Positions 22,877 to 34,969 of a DNA stretch of 64,000 nucleotides are shown piece by piece. Made by a program: the position numbers and the translations under genes. Source of the DNA: Luzula sylvatica (Eukaryota > Streptophyta > Magnoliopsida > Poales > Juncaceae). Every line of letters starts with the position of its first letter. Position 1 is the stretch's first letter. The notes under the pieces were generated by a model. That model did not search any database. It was not told where the DNA came from and saw only the letters and a list, made by a program, of their open reading frames with translations. The DNA lies in contig OX326959.1 in NCBI GenBank assembly GCA_946800325.1, positions 8,762,501 through 8,826,500 on the forward strand, given 5' to 3'.

Positions 22877-24035
22877 AGGTAATTATCTAATACGATAGTC
22901 CTCGCAGGTTATAGTTGTAAACGTTGCATCAACCAATATTTATTATATATCATGCAATTTCAAAAAAAATTGTTTACTTAAATTTTATTTGCATTGACCT
23001 TATATGAAACATGTGTGTGGGTTGTCTAATATGATTACATGAACCTTGATGTGGGCTTGTGTGAGCGTCTACATAATACGTGATTATGTTAAGTAAAACC
23101 GTCATACTATAAGTTACCATTTCTAAATCATCCCTAGTCATGATTAGGATGCTTAAGGGAGAAGCATATCTATTATACGATAATAGACTAAACGTGTACA
23201 CTAGCATATTAGCCGAGGAGATGATTATGTTTTGCTAATCAAAGGACAAAATGACTTGTCGAATTGGGAATATGGATATGTATTAGGTTATACGTATTGG
23301 ACTTGGCCAAAAGTACGAGACCATGACATGGTTTAGTCATTAAAGATGGACTCGTAACGAGTAGGGATTTAGTTCTTCACACTTGAGGTGATCATTGATC
23401 ATTTTGCGTATGTAGTGCAATGCTTTGATATGGTCTTCCGCTATTTGTAAAAAGTGGCCAAAATGATCATTATTGGGTATTGTCCGAAACACGGCAATCA
23501 ATGTGAGTCACCAAGATAGGAATTGTTACTTTCGTGAGAAAGAGATATTCCTTAGGCCTCTCGATGAATCGATTAACGAAATTTTTGCGCAAAGTCAATG
23601 ATATTAAGAATTAATATCAATTGTATTTGTTAATTCGGTTTGGTATCGAGAACAAGTATAGTCGGTCAAAATATAAGGATGACTACCACCATGCCTTTTG
23701 ATTGACGGATATCACTAACAAGAGAACTAGTAACCACTATACGAGATAAGAATAAGGATCACAATCATTTTTCGTTTTAACATGGGTAGCTATGATGGAC
23801 TGACTAGATACCACTCATGAGCTAGTAAGGTTTAGCCAATCCTTACTGTCATCGTTAAACGAACCTACATGGTCACACGAGTTGTACTATGTCGGGCTTG
23901 ACTCATAAGATTTTGACACATAGGATGCACATAGCTTAAGCGTATATAATACATTAGCTAGATTCTCTAAATTATCATGTATATGAGATGTACGCTGGAG
24001 TACCGTTTAGTTAGATCTGAAACTGAGTGGGAGAC
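22877..24035 (+). other. Copia internal region between pol and 3' LTR
   Basis: About 1.1 kb without a frame follows the pol remnant and ends in GAGTGGGAGACTGA (24025-24038), which resembles the polypurine tract before Copia 3' LTRs. I read it as the 3' untranslated internal part of the same element. Confidence 0.5.
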
Positions 24036-25004
24036 TGAAGGAAATACATTTTTGGATCAACGGTAAAAGTGTACATATAAGGACAAACCAACATACGTAT
24101 TTATTGGAACCGGTGGATGCACAATGAGATTGTGCAAACTTGGGATCCAGTGGGAGTTCCATTACAACGGACAGAAGATGCGTTGTAACGGACTGTTATG
24201 TGTGTGAATAAATAAGATATCCAGAAAGAGTTGCGTTACAACGGAGCTCAGACTCCGTTGTAACGGAATCTAATACGTGAGTGTGCGTTATAACGGACCT
24301 ATGGTGCGTTAAAACGGAAGTCTTGCCGGATTGATTATTGTATATAATTGTTCTACACAGTTTTGCATATATGATATGCATCCATTCTCATGTCCTTATC
24401 CTATTGAGTATAAATAAGATGTTTCTCCCTCCTCAAATTAAGGAATTCAGTTCTAATCACTTTATCAACAGTTGAAAGAGTGCCACCAAAGAGAGAAAGA
24501 GAAAAGAGGAGAAAAGACGTTTTCTCCGTCAAAGAATCGTGATTGAACGAATCAAGCAAGTTCACACACGCTTCGTCTAGGCAGTTGCATGTGTGACCGA
24601 GTAACTACAACTCACGGTGGACACGAGTAGAGGAACCATCGTTTTGATTCTCGTATGTGATTGGATCGAGAATTAGGGTTTCACCAAAATCGTTTCGGTT
24701 TACCCTAAAGATGAAGAACGAGTCTTACGAAGTCGAGAAGGACACATGTGAGACGGAAGGCAAACCACAACGGTGTCGAGTCGTGTGGTATGGGATGCAC
24801 GCGTTACCGGAGTGGAAAGCACGAAGAAGACGATGGAAGAAAGCGACCAACCCTTCGTACACCATCAATTTGGTGCAGTATGGTTGTATATTACTTCTTC
24901 CATGATCCGCACGCTCGGAATCGATGACGTCATCCTCGGAATTAGGGAAAAAGCTCCGCGTCCCTCATCCATTGCGCAGGGCGCGGGGCCGGGGATTTCC
25001 CAAA
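24036..25004 (+). mobile_element. Copia 3' LTR with GTTGTAAC palindromes
   Basis: It begins TGAAGG after the polypurine-like tract. At 24165-24320 it carries at least six variants of CCGTTGTAACGG/GCGTTACAACGG, then a TATAAATA box (24409-24416) and a leader homologous to LTR B (25950-26771): both have AGAGAGAAAGAGAAAAG-like and CTAGGCAG blocks and a GC-rich end. The right end (GGGATTTCCCAAA) is cut by the next element. Exact ends are approximate. Confidence 0.65.
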
Positions 25005-25949
25005 CTTTCGTATTGTGTAAAAATCATGGCAAAGTTGGGAAGAGGGAAACCTAGGAGGGGTATTATTTATAGAACACATAATCCCCTCTTATTTTAGACT
25101 TTTTCGGCATGGTCCGTTACAACGGAATTAATGATCCGTTTTAACGGAACAAAAGTCAAACTAGCCGTTGGAACAAATATATTCGAATTTTGGCACTTCC
25201 GTTACAACGTAAGGAAGCTCCGTTGTAACGGACCTACCAGTGTTAGAGGTTCGTTGCAACGCACAGTATGTTAGTTACAATGATGAGCTCACTGTGACTT
25301 CTTTTATTTTGAGTATTCATGTGGGTTCGTTGTAACGGACAAATGGTCTGTGACAACGGAGGAAGCACTGTGACTTCACCTGGTTTTGTACGTTGAGGTT
25401 CGTTGTAATGTTGAGTTTGTTATTACAACGAACTTGATGGGTCTGTTACAACGATTGGGTGAGTCCATTGTAACAAACTAGTTGTGTATACTAAACCAGT
25501 GACTGGGTCGTGTACTTTCGTTACAACGGAGGAATGGTCTGTTTTTTTTGGTGATTGCACAATTTGCAGTTCTCTCATTTTCATTGTTTCAAATATATTT
25601 ATTTGTTAAACTTGAGCTTAATAATTCAAAGACAAGCCTAGGGATACCTATGGATTATTTTGGTGATTGGGTGATATCCCAACTTACTGAAATCTTCATG
25701 TCTTGATTTCTTCACTCTCATTTTTTTCTTTTACCGTCGTCTTGATTTTTCGACGTCTTGAGTCTTCCTTAATGATCTTGATAGTCTTTAGCTTTTGTTG
25801 AGGTACTTGTTTTTTAGTACGTGTTTGATTCTTCTTTTGATCCCTTTTGCGGACCATACCTATATCTCTACAAATGACACTTACACAATTTGATTTGTAG
25901 TATCGACATTGTTTTGAGATAATCAATCCATAGGAAATTTGAACAAACA
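25005..25949 (-). mobile_element. Truncated SIRE-type LTR, minus strand
   Basis: Read on the minus strand it starts near TGTTTGTTCAAATTTCC (25949), contains ATTATCTCAAAACAATGTCG as in the solo LTR at 28182, reaches a TATAAATA box (25071-25064) in the shared context GTTCTATAAATA, and stops soon after, so R/U5 is missing. Its palindromes (25110-25540) are CCGTTRYAACGG types, unlike the solo LTR of the same lineage, which has CGTCATGACG. Confidence 0.7.
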
Positions 25950-26771
25950 TGTTGAGTACATAATGAGTTTGTGCGCAAGTAGCAACCAGTGGAGTTTCCG
26001 TTCGGACGGAAAGGAAGCTCCGTCTCAACGGAATGGTTGTTCCGTTTAAATGGATTGTTTATCCATTCAGACGGAAGCACTCGAGCTGAGGAGCAAAGTT
26101 ATAGTGACGTTTCCATCTGGACGCAAGTGTTGTCCGTCCATACGAAGATGTTCCGTCTGAACGGATAGGTTATTCCGTCCATATGGAAGTATACGAGCTG
26201 AGCAACACAGTAACAATGAAGCTTCCGTCTGGACGTAAGTTTTGTCAGTCCAGACGGAACCTGTTCCGAATTCTGTGTTTTTTGTTTCATGTAATCTATC
26301 CATTAATGTTTGATATTTGTGGAAGAAATATATGATATTTATTCCTTCTTCTTCCTCAGATCCATATATGTGAGATTGTGAGTAGCAATAAAAGCGAAGA
26401 GAGAAAAAGAAAAAAAGGTTTTCTCCGTTTGAGATCAAGCAAGATTACGTGCAAGTTTTCTAGGCAGATTTGTGCGTAATCGAGAGACGAAACTCAAGGT
26501 GGATAGGGATAGAGGAATCTCAACTCAGATTCTTTGTTTTTGATCTAACGCAAGAAGAAAGAGTCGAGACGTGTGGGCGTGGGACGCACGTGAGACGAGA
26601 AGAAAAAATTAAAGCGCATCAACCCTTTGTACGTGATCATTTTCACGAGGTATGATCCGTTTTATTTCTTGCATGATTCGTACCCTAGTATCGTCGACGT
26701 GGTCCTTGGAACTGGGATTGAACCGCATCCGATATTCCGCTGCGCCGGGAGCGGGCCAAGAATACCCAACA
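25950..26771 (+). mobile_element. Copia LTR B with CGTCYRGACG palindromes
   Basis: The segment starts TGTTGAG and ends CCCAACA, about 822 bp. At 25995-26265 it holds variants of CCGTCTGGACGG. Its second half aligns with the end of LTR A (24036-25004), so both are LTRs of related Copia families. The satellite array begins directly after its end. Whether it is full length is uncertain. Confidence 0.6.
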
Positions 26772-28176
26772 CCTACTACGAATAACCGGATTTTGTAATG
26801 TTTTTACAATCGGGTGAAAAGTTGTGACGTTATACTTTTGATTCAAAAGTTCTGGAAACACGTTATTTGGGTTTCCAAGGCCTAAATAGATTTCTAAGAC
26901 CGCGTAATGCGAATAACAAAATTTCGCAATGTTACTACAATCGGATGAAAGATTGCAACGTAAAACTTTCGGTTTCTAACATTCTCAAAAACACGTTATT
27001 TTGATTGCCAAAGTCCTAAATAGATTTCCAAGACCACCTACGGAGAATAACCAAATTCCGTAATGTTTTTAAATCGGATGGAATATTGTGACAAAAAACG
27101 TTCGGTCTTAACTTTCTCAAAAACACGTTATTTCGACTCTCAAAGGCCTAAATAGATTTCCAATGTTGCTTATTGCAATAACAAAAATTTGTAATGTTTC
27201 TACAATCGGGTGAAAAGTTGTGACATCATACTTTTGATTCAAAAATTCTGAAAACATGTTATTTGGATTCTCCATGGCCAAATAAATTGCCAAGACCGCC
27301 TAATGCGAATAACCAAATTTCGTAATGTTACTACCATCGGGTGAAATGTTGCAACATTAAACTTTCGGTTCTAACATTCTCAAAAATATTATTTTGACTC
27401 CCAAAGTCCTAATTAGATTTCCAAGACCTCCTACTGCGAATAACCAAATTTCATAGTGTTTTTACAATCGGGTGAAAAGTTGTGACATAAAAACTTTTGG
27501 TTCAAACTTTCTCAAAAACACGTTATTTTGACTCCCAAAGGCCTAAATAGATTTCTAAGACTGCCTATTGTGAATAACCATATTTTCGTAATGTTTTTAC
27601 AATCGGGTGAAAAATTGTGGCGTTATACTTTTGATTCAAAAGTTCTGGAAAAACATTATTTGGGTTCCCCAAGGCCTAAATAGATTTCTAAGACCGCCTA
27701 ATATGAATAGCCGGATTTCATAATGTTACTACTATCGGGTGAAAAGTTGCGACGTAAAACATTCGGTTCTAACATTCTCAAAAATAAGTTAATTTCACTC
27801 CCAAAGTCCTAAATAGATTTTCAAGATCGCCTACTGCGAATAACAAAATTTCGTAATGTTTTTACAATCGGGTGAAAAGTTGTGACCTTATATTGTTGAT
27901 TCAAAAGTTCTAAAAACATGTTAATTGGGTTCCCCAAGGCATAAATAGATTTTCAAGACTGCCTAATGCAAATAACCAAATTTCATAATGTTTTTACAAT
28001 CGGGTGAAAAAGATTTGTGGTGTAAAATTTTCAGTTATAACTTTCTCAAAAACACGTTATTTTGACTACCAAATGCATAAATAGATTTCCAAAACCGCCT
28101 ATTATGAATAACCAAATTTTGTAACGTTTCTACAATCGGGTGAAAGTTGGAACGTTATACTTTTGATTCAAAAGTT
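26772..28176 (+). repeat. 132-bp satellite array, left part
   Basis: About eleven monomers, marked by GTAATGTTTTTACAATCGGG and variants near 26796, 26926, 27059, 27192, 27322, 27452, 27586, 27719, 27852, 27984 and 28121, give a period of about 132 bp. Two subtypes tend to alternate: one with TTTTGATTCAAAAGTTCTGG and one with CGGTTCTAACATTCTC. This suggests a dimeric higher-order unit. Non-coding. Confidence 0.9.
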
Positions 28177-28181
28177 ATGAA

Positions 28182-29600
28182 TGTTGGTTCAAATTTCCTA
28201 GGGTTTGATTATCTCAAAACAATGTCGATACTACTAATCGAATTGCGTAAGTGACATTTGTAGAGATAAAAGACGTAGCCCGCAAAAAGATCAAAAGAAG
28301 AATCAAGACGTCCAAGAACAATCAGGAGCAATAAAGAATCAAGACATCGAAGATTTTGCAAGTTGGGATCTCAAATCATCGCTCCAAATAACCAATAGGT
28401 GTCCTTAAACTTGTCATTGAAATGATTAAACTCAAGAAAACAAAATGAATATATTCAAAACAATACAAAAACTAAAGAATATGTGCCTTGAGTCATGGTG
28501 CGTCATGACGCACCTACATGTCATACACATTCTTTAGTCACTCGTGTAGTCCGTCATGACGCAAGATATCAACCGTCATGACGGACCAAGGGAGAAAAAT
28601 GTGCCTTGAGTTACGGTGCGTCATGACGGACAATATCATGCATCATGACGCAACCACATGTCACAGATAGTTCACATGTACTGTCCGTCATGACGGACTC
28701 ACCAAGCGTCATGACGGACTATGAAATAAGTCTTGAATAAAATACTCTGTCCGTCATGATGCATGATACTGCGTCATGACGGAATATCAAAATAATTTCA
28801 CTGGAAGGTGTTCGTTGTAACGAACCATTCAAAGGTTCGAACGAACCCTCAGTACAAAGCAGCTCCGTCATGACGGACCATTCCTACCGTCATGACGGAC
28901 AGCCTGTATTTTGAATATATTACACGTAACAGCTAGTTTGACTAAGCCGTGCGTCATGACGCACCATATCTTGCGTCATGACGCACTGTGTAGAAAACTT
29001 AGGTTTAGGAGGGGACTATGTGTTCTATAAATAGCTTCCCTCTTAGGTTTCTCTCTCCGACTCTCCCACACATTTTTACATCAATCAAAAAGAGAGAAAC
29101 CTAGCCAAAATATTGAGCTTAACATTCCAAACATTCTTAGAGATTATTAGATCCACTTTAGAATCCAATCAAATACGATTCCCAACTTGCGTGACCGATC
29201 ACGTTTTAGTTCGTATTAGATAAATTGTAATAGGCTAGTACAAGAGTTGTAAATCCCGCCATAGATCTATAGAAGCATGTAAATCGATTTAGGCAAAACC
29301 TTGTAATTGTTTGATTGGAGTATTCAATCGAAAGTCGAAAAGGCGCAAGACAACCCTGGAGACGTAAGTACTTGCAATCAATCGAGACGGTCGATTGAGC
29401 AAGTAGCCGGTGAGTTAAAGCTACATAGCAACCACCTACCGGACTCCGTAAACAAATATCATATGTTATTTATTTCGGTATTGTATTTCTTTCTCTATTT
29501 TATTTACACTTCCGCACAAATTGTACTTGTATACTTTTACCGTGAAAATTGGACCTTATAACTTCCTATTCACCCCCCTCTAGGTCTAAGTTAAACAACA
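28182..29600 (+). mobile_element. SIRE-type solo LTR with CGTCATGACG palindromes
   Basis: The LTR runs from TGTTGGTTCAAATTTCC to CTAAGTTAAACAACA, 1419 bp, flanked by the 5-bp repeat ATGAA (28177-28181, 29601-29605). No internal domain is present, so it arose by LTR-LTR recombination. The palindromes CCGTCATGACGG/GCGTCATGACGC fill 28497-28985, upstream of TATAAATA near 29022. From about 29160 to the end it aligns with the LTRs of the young element at 49731-60716 (ACGTGACCGATCACGTT-like core, TCACCCCCCTCTAGG end). It sits inside the satellite array; removing it restores a continuous monomer. Confidence 0.92.
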
Positions 29601-29605
29601 ATGAA

Positions 29606-30075
29606 AACACGTTATTTGGGTTCCCCAAGGCATAAATAGATTTCTAAGACCACCTAATGCGAATAACCAAAATTCGTAATGTTCCTACTATCGGGTGAAA
29701 TGTTTCAACGTAAAACTTTCGGTTTTAACATTCTCAAAAACACATTATTTGACTTCCAAAGTCCAAAAGAGATTTCCAAGACCTTCTGCAAATAACAAAA
29801 TTTCATAATGTTTTTACAATCAGGTGAAAAGTTGTGACATAAAACTTTCGATTCTAACTTTCTCAAAAGCATGTTATTTTGATTCCCAAAGGCCTAAATA
29901 GATTTCAAAAACCGTCTATTATAAATAGCCAAATTTTTTAATGTTTCTACATTCAGGTGAAAAGTTGGAACGTTATACTTTTGATTCACAAGTTATGAAA
30001 ACACTTTATTTGGGCTCCCCGTGGCCTAAATAGACTACTAATAACCAAATTTCATAATGTTACTACAATCGCAGT
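29606..30075 (+). repeat. 132-bp satellite array, right part
   Basis: About four more monomers of the array at 26772-28176 (TAATGTT anchors near 29681, 29806, 29940, 30053), ending in a diverged copy. The same two subtypes recur. Confidence 0.85.
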
Positions 30076-31475
30076 ACTATTTTGTTGACTCCCTATTGTG
30101 ATCCGGCTAAGATAGTCTCGGGGAGCCTCAAGCTAGTTGTTGTTGAAGTTTGTCGTTTCACTGATTTCGGATTTCATGAGGAAGTCTCGAGTTGGCCGTT
30201 GACCAACCCCTTGTGTCTAGCTGAGTACTAAAGAAAGGAATGTTTTGGAATATTCGTGCAAGATAGAAAAAAGACTAAGAGACTGAACGGATTGACTAAC
30301 TGACTCATCAAAGGGGCGAACAGAAAGTCAAAACCACCAGCAAAGGCGTTGATTGAACCATAATTAATCTTGCCTTCATGCTTGTCTTACTTCTACATGT
30401 GGTGCTACCTCTAATGCTCTACTCTATCCAAATCTAATAGTTGTAAGTTGTGGAGTTATGGAAGGAAGTTCGAAAAAGAGACTGGTGGCCTTGACGAAGG
30501 TACTAAGTTGGTAGTCTGCTCTGGTGAAGCATGAACACCCAGTATCTAACCTTCCGGGATGATTTTTTCCTTCCAACCGTCAAAATGGACTAACACAAGC
30601 CCGCTAATCCGATTAGTGCAAGTAAGAACTTTTCTACTTATACCACATGTACAACACACAAATCAACTGAGGTGACAAAATTCCCTATTATAACCTCGAT
30701 GAACCATAATAAGGTTATACTTCTCGCAAGCTTCTAAACGAAACTGGTGTGGGTAAAAAATTTCAGGTATTACATGTCCCATTCGGATCGGGTACCTTGC
30801 GGTACAGAATTTATCCGACCCATTGACATTTGGATGGTGTAAAAAACTAGTTCAGGTCAGTAACAACATGTGGTGGAAAAATAATAGTAAATGGTGCAAT
30901 TTATTTCTCATTTTACAAATTGTGCACGTAATATGTTGTAATTTATGTGTATATTCCTTCAAAAAAAAAATATTGCTTTTTGTATATGTATATGTTTCTA
31001 TGTTCCTTACAAAATCATTTGTGCCTCTTATATAATAATAATAATATGTCTTAACAAAAATTCTTGATATATCTCCCGTCTAAACTAATAATTAAACACC
31101 TAATTATTCCTCTTGTTGTATTACTCCCTCAATTGCATGATACAATACATCATGGACGAATTTTAATAGGGGCTGGGGGGTCGTTTTCCCGTCAAAATTT
31201 TCGTCGAACAGTGTATATATAGTGATGCAGTGTATTTTATCAAGTATAACAGTGTAAAATTTACTGTTTGACCCCTCCAAACCGTGCAGTATAATTTCAA
31301 ATCAGTCTTTCATTTGACTCCTCAAAAAATGCTTGCAAGAAGCGCCAGTGCATTACATGTATTTCACAGACAAACATCAAATACATAATTCATGTGTCTT
31401 AACAGTCATGATATTTCAATTCACTGGTCCCAAACTGCCACACAACAAAAACTTCTTGTACCGAATGCATGATTA
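30076..31475. other. Intergenic, unassigned
   Basis: Positions 30080-30790 have a more GC-balanced, retroelement-like texture but no motif I can name. The remainder is AT-rich. No gene is supported. Confidence 0.3.
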
Positions 31476-31515
31476 ATATCACACCATTCTCATTGAAGGC
31501 ATGCCTTTATAAATA
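31476..31515 (+). promoter_or_regulatory. Promoter of MIR2275-like cluster 2
   Basis: TATAAATA at 31508-31515 lies about 45 bp before the first hairpin. ATATCACACCATTCTCATTG (31476-31495) resembles the motif upstream of cluster 1 (19068-19087). Confidence 0.55.
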
Positions 31516-31558
31516 TAAACCATAAAAACTTTTTGTATTCAAATGTATCAAATTTAGC

Positions 31559-31641
31559 TATGAAAGTTAGAATTGTAGGAAACTAAACTCTTTTCCAACA
31601 TAAAACTAGGAGTTTAGTTTTCTCCAATATCTTATCTTCAC
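31559..31641 (+). ncRNA. MIR2275: MIR2275-like hairpin 2a
   Basis: The 5' arm GTTAGAATTGTAGGAAACT pairs with the 3' arm AGTTTTCTCCAATATCTTA, loop near 31592-31608. The predicted 22-nt 3p product is 31613-31634, ending TTCTCCAATATCTTA, a variant tail of miR2275. First hairpin of the second cluster. Confidence 0.78.
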
Positions 31642-31705
31642 AAGCAAACTAACTTGTATAATACTTTTGCCCCATATTTAATTTTTCATCTGACATTTTT
31701 GAGTT

Positions 31706-31793
31706 TTGAAAATAAGAATTGTATGAAATCAAATCACTATTTGAACTTCGTAGTATGTTGTGATTTGATTTCCTCCAGTATCTCATTTTCCAC
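31706..31793 (+). ncRNA. MIR2275: MIR2275-like hairpin 2b
   Basis: The 5' arm GAATTGTATGAAATCAAATC pairs with the 3' arm GATTTGATTTCCTCCAGTAT. The predicted 22-nt 3p product is 31764-31785, ending TTCCTCCAGTATCTCA. Same orientation and probable transcript as hairpin 2a, 65 nt downstream. Confidence 0.78.
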
Positions 31794-33136
31794 TTCTCAG
31801 ACGAATTTCATTATCTTAACATGATTTATCAAACTTCATTATCTGAACATAATTTTGTCTCTGTCAAATGCAGAAAATTATAAGTTGTGTGTACTTTTTT
31901 GCAATAAAATCTCAGCCTGTACATTATGTAGGCCTACAAATGATGTTCCATAAAGCCCATAATATAAATACCCATGCAGAATAATTTTGATGACGCAACT
32001 ATGAGACACAAATGACCCACTAACCCTCAATTATTTCTTGCCTTCCCATTCCTTTCCTTAGCCCAAAATATTCATGCTTGATATGACCAAAATAGTCAAA
32101 TTAATTGAACTTTGACATTTATGGAGCATAGCCACCCCATTAATTTCACCAACCCCCGAGTCACACCATTCAGCAGTATTTTTCCTCTACTTTCATGTGA
32201 AACTATAATATAATATAATCTAAATCTAATAATCTAATTTAATAATGGTAACTTTTTGTACCTTTATAATCATTCACACTATTATACCACGCGTGGATAT
32301 ATATGGCACACCAATATCTTTCCGATCTTACCTAAATCAATTAAACCTAGCTAAAGAATATTTAAAGAAAGAGTGATGATATTCATCCTTTTTTTTAATT
32401 CACTACCATTGATGTGTTGTGGTAGGGTTAAATGTTAGTGATAAATTATGATCATTTAATTTTTGTAATCATATATAAAAGAAAAAAGAAAAAAAATATG
32501 CATTGTTTCACACATAATTGGTGTATTTAATATTTGTAAAAAGTTTGTTTATCAACATTCATAATTAATCAAATTTAAATTTAGAAATTTAGAAAATAAA
32601 TTATTAGGCTGAATCAATGCGTCGTTTAACATGTGTTAAACGAATACACATAAATAAAATTATCATAAAAATAATAATTTCGCAAAAATTTGGAAAATAC
32701 GAATGAAATACTTTGCTTTTAAAAAAGATTGAAGATAAAATAATAAAAATTTGTTAAAATAAATATGACTTATCATGTGTAAACCAAAATATAATAAAAA
32801 AAATTAAACGAAATCAAATTAGTTTTTAATAATTTGAATTACCACATAATCAATATTGTTTATCATTTAATTAATACGATTTGTCATTTATTATAGTTTA
32901 TTATTTAAAATAAGAACATTTAATGCATCTATTAAATAGTGCAAATATATATCAAAGTGGAGGGTATACTAAGGGGGGGTAAGTATTTTTTTTTAAAGAA
33001 ATAATAACTAATAAAAAGTGAATTTCTAAAGAAATTATTAGTCAACAAAGGGTAGCTGCAATGATGGACTCCCTTTTGGATTTCAATGTACTGCACCTAA
33101 CATTACAACACAAATGTATTCACTAGCTCCACGCCT
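31794..33136. other. Intergenic upstream of the BAHD gene
   Basis: AT-rich, without supported coding sequence. It presumably holds the promoter of the acyltransferase. Confidence 0.4.
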
Positions 33137-33145
33137 ATAAATATA
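33137..33145 (+). promoter_or_regulatory. TATA box of the BAHD gene
   Basis: TATAAATAT lies about 85 bp before the ATG at 33227, a usual distance for a plant promoter with a short leader. Confidence 0.6.
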
Positions 33146-33226
33146 TAACAACAATTAACAGATCTCTTAACACCACCACCAATCATTATATTAACTTTAA
33201 CAAAACAATCGAGCCATATATACGGC

Positions 33227-34680
33227 ATGGCTTGCTCACTTCCCGCATCGTTCGAAGTACGCCGCCACGAACCCAAACTCGTCACGCCGGCCAATCCTAC
33301 CCCGAAGGAAGTAAAACCGTTATCAGACCTTGACGACCAACAAGGTTTCCGTTTCTATAGTGCCGGTATTCATTTGTACAAAAACAATCCGTCTAAGTCG
33401 GCCCAAGACCCCGTAAAAGTTATAGAAGAGGCACTGGTGAAGGCTCTCGTGTATTACTATCCCTTGGCAGGACGCCTAAGAGAGATCGCAGGAAAAAAAC
33501 TGGTGCTGGATTGTGCCGGCCAAGGTGTCATACTTGTCGGAGCAGATGCCGACGTGACCGCCGATGATTTTGGGGATGTTCAGGGTCCGCCATTCCCATG
33601 TTTCGACCAATTTATCTATGACCCTGATAATGGTTCTGACATTGTCATTGATCGTCCTTTGCTCTATATTCAGGTATATATCAATTTGACATGCATGATA
33701 TAAAGGACATTTTGATGATGGAATGTTAACATGTATGGTTGATTACACAGGTGACGAGATTGAAGTGTGGAGGGTTTGTGATGGGACAACGATTTTGCCA
33801 CTCTTCGGTTGACGCTCCTGGGGGAATGCAGTTCGAGATTGCTATCGGCGAGCTAGCTCGCGGTGCGTCTACCCCTTCTATACTTCCTGTTTGGTCTCGC
33901 GAAATCTTCAATGCCCGTAGCCCACCAAATGTTACACACGCCCACCCTGAGTTTATCGAACCTGTCGGTAATCCTATCACATCCGATCCCATCATCATCA
34001 CCTCACCATCCAATACTATCCAAAACCGCTTCTTCTTCGCGTCCAAGGAACTTGCCGCTCTAAAAAAACACTTGCCACCTCACCTAGCCGCGTCTACCTC
34101 ACGTTTCGAACTCATCACTGCCTGCATTTGGCGCAGCCGAGCCATCGCCTTGGGGTACGAACCTCAAGATGAGGTTCGAGTCGCGTTTGTTGTAAATGCA
34201 CGCGGAAAGAGTAGCATTCCTATTCCCAAAGGGTTTTATGGAAATGCCTTCTCTTATCTCGTTGCCTCGTCTGATGTGGACAGATTGTGTGATAGTCCAC
34301 TAGATTTCGCTGTAGAGTTAATTAAGAAGGCAAAGTCGGGAATGACATATGCACATTTGCAATCTCTTGCTGACATGTTAGTGATGGAAGGGCGACCAGT
34401 TTTTAAGGTTACAAGGACGTATATCGTGTCTGACATAAGTTATGCCGGATTCAAGGAAGTTGATTTTGGATGGGGAGAACCGGTGTACGGTGGACCGGCC
34501 AAGGCAGGAGAGGGGCCCGTAAAAGGGGTCGCGAGTTATTACTCGAGGGGGAAGAATGAAAGAGGGGAAGACGCCACGATTGTTCCAGTTTGCTTACCTA
34601 GTTGGGCCATGGGGAGGTTTCAGTACGAGGTAAAGAAACTCACCACTCCACCGCCTTTCGATTTGAGTGAGGTTATATAG
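33227..34680 (+). CDS. BAHD acyltransferase, alcohol acyltransferase-like
   Basis: Two exons (33227-33673 and 33751-34680) with a 77-bp GT-AG intron in phase 0 give 458 residues, the usual BAHD size. The catalytic HxxxD motif is HSSVD just after the splice junction (about residue 167), and the structural DFGWG motif is VDFGWGEPVYGG (about residue 390). Other family marks are YYPLAGRLRE near residue 83 and CGGFVMGQRFCHSSVD. These cytosolic enzymes transfer an acyl group from CoA to an alcohol or amine. The overall sequence resembles the benzyl alcohol O-benzoyltransferase/methanol O-anthraniloyltransferase clade, but substrate cannot be read from sequence. It looks intact and converges on the LEA-2 gene 290 bp downstream. 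Confidence 0.93.
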
Positions 34681-34969
34681 CCATTAACCATCGATCACCT
34701 TCACCATGGTATCGAGTATTTCAATTCAAATAGTTGGCTCGAAAGGCTAGTTGAATATAATAAGTTTGGCACTGTATTTCGAATGTAAAGTACAAGTGAA
34801 CAAATTTCACTAATTTTTTCGGGTTGAATTAATGATAATGATGTACAAGAAGGCCAAACATAAAAAATGAATGTACTCATGTATACTTTATACAATCTTA
34901 TGCCATCGATCTCTATATACTAAATGCTAAAGCTGGAAACAAAAATTCAATATAATGGAGAAGTCTATT

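Noticed and set aside
24657..25054. Small proteins of 82-93 codons
   Set aside because: They lie in the leader part of Copia LTR A, and the homologous part of LTR B does not keep the frame.
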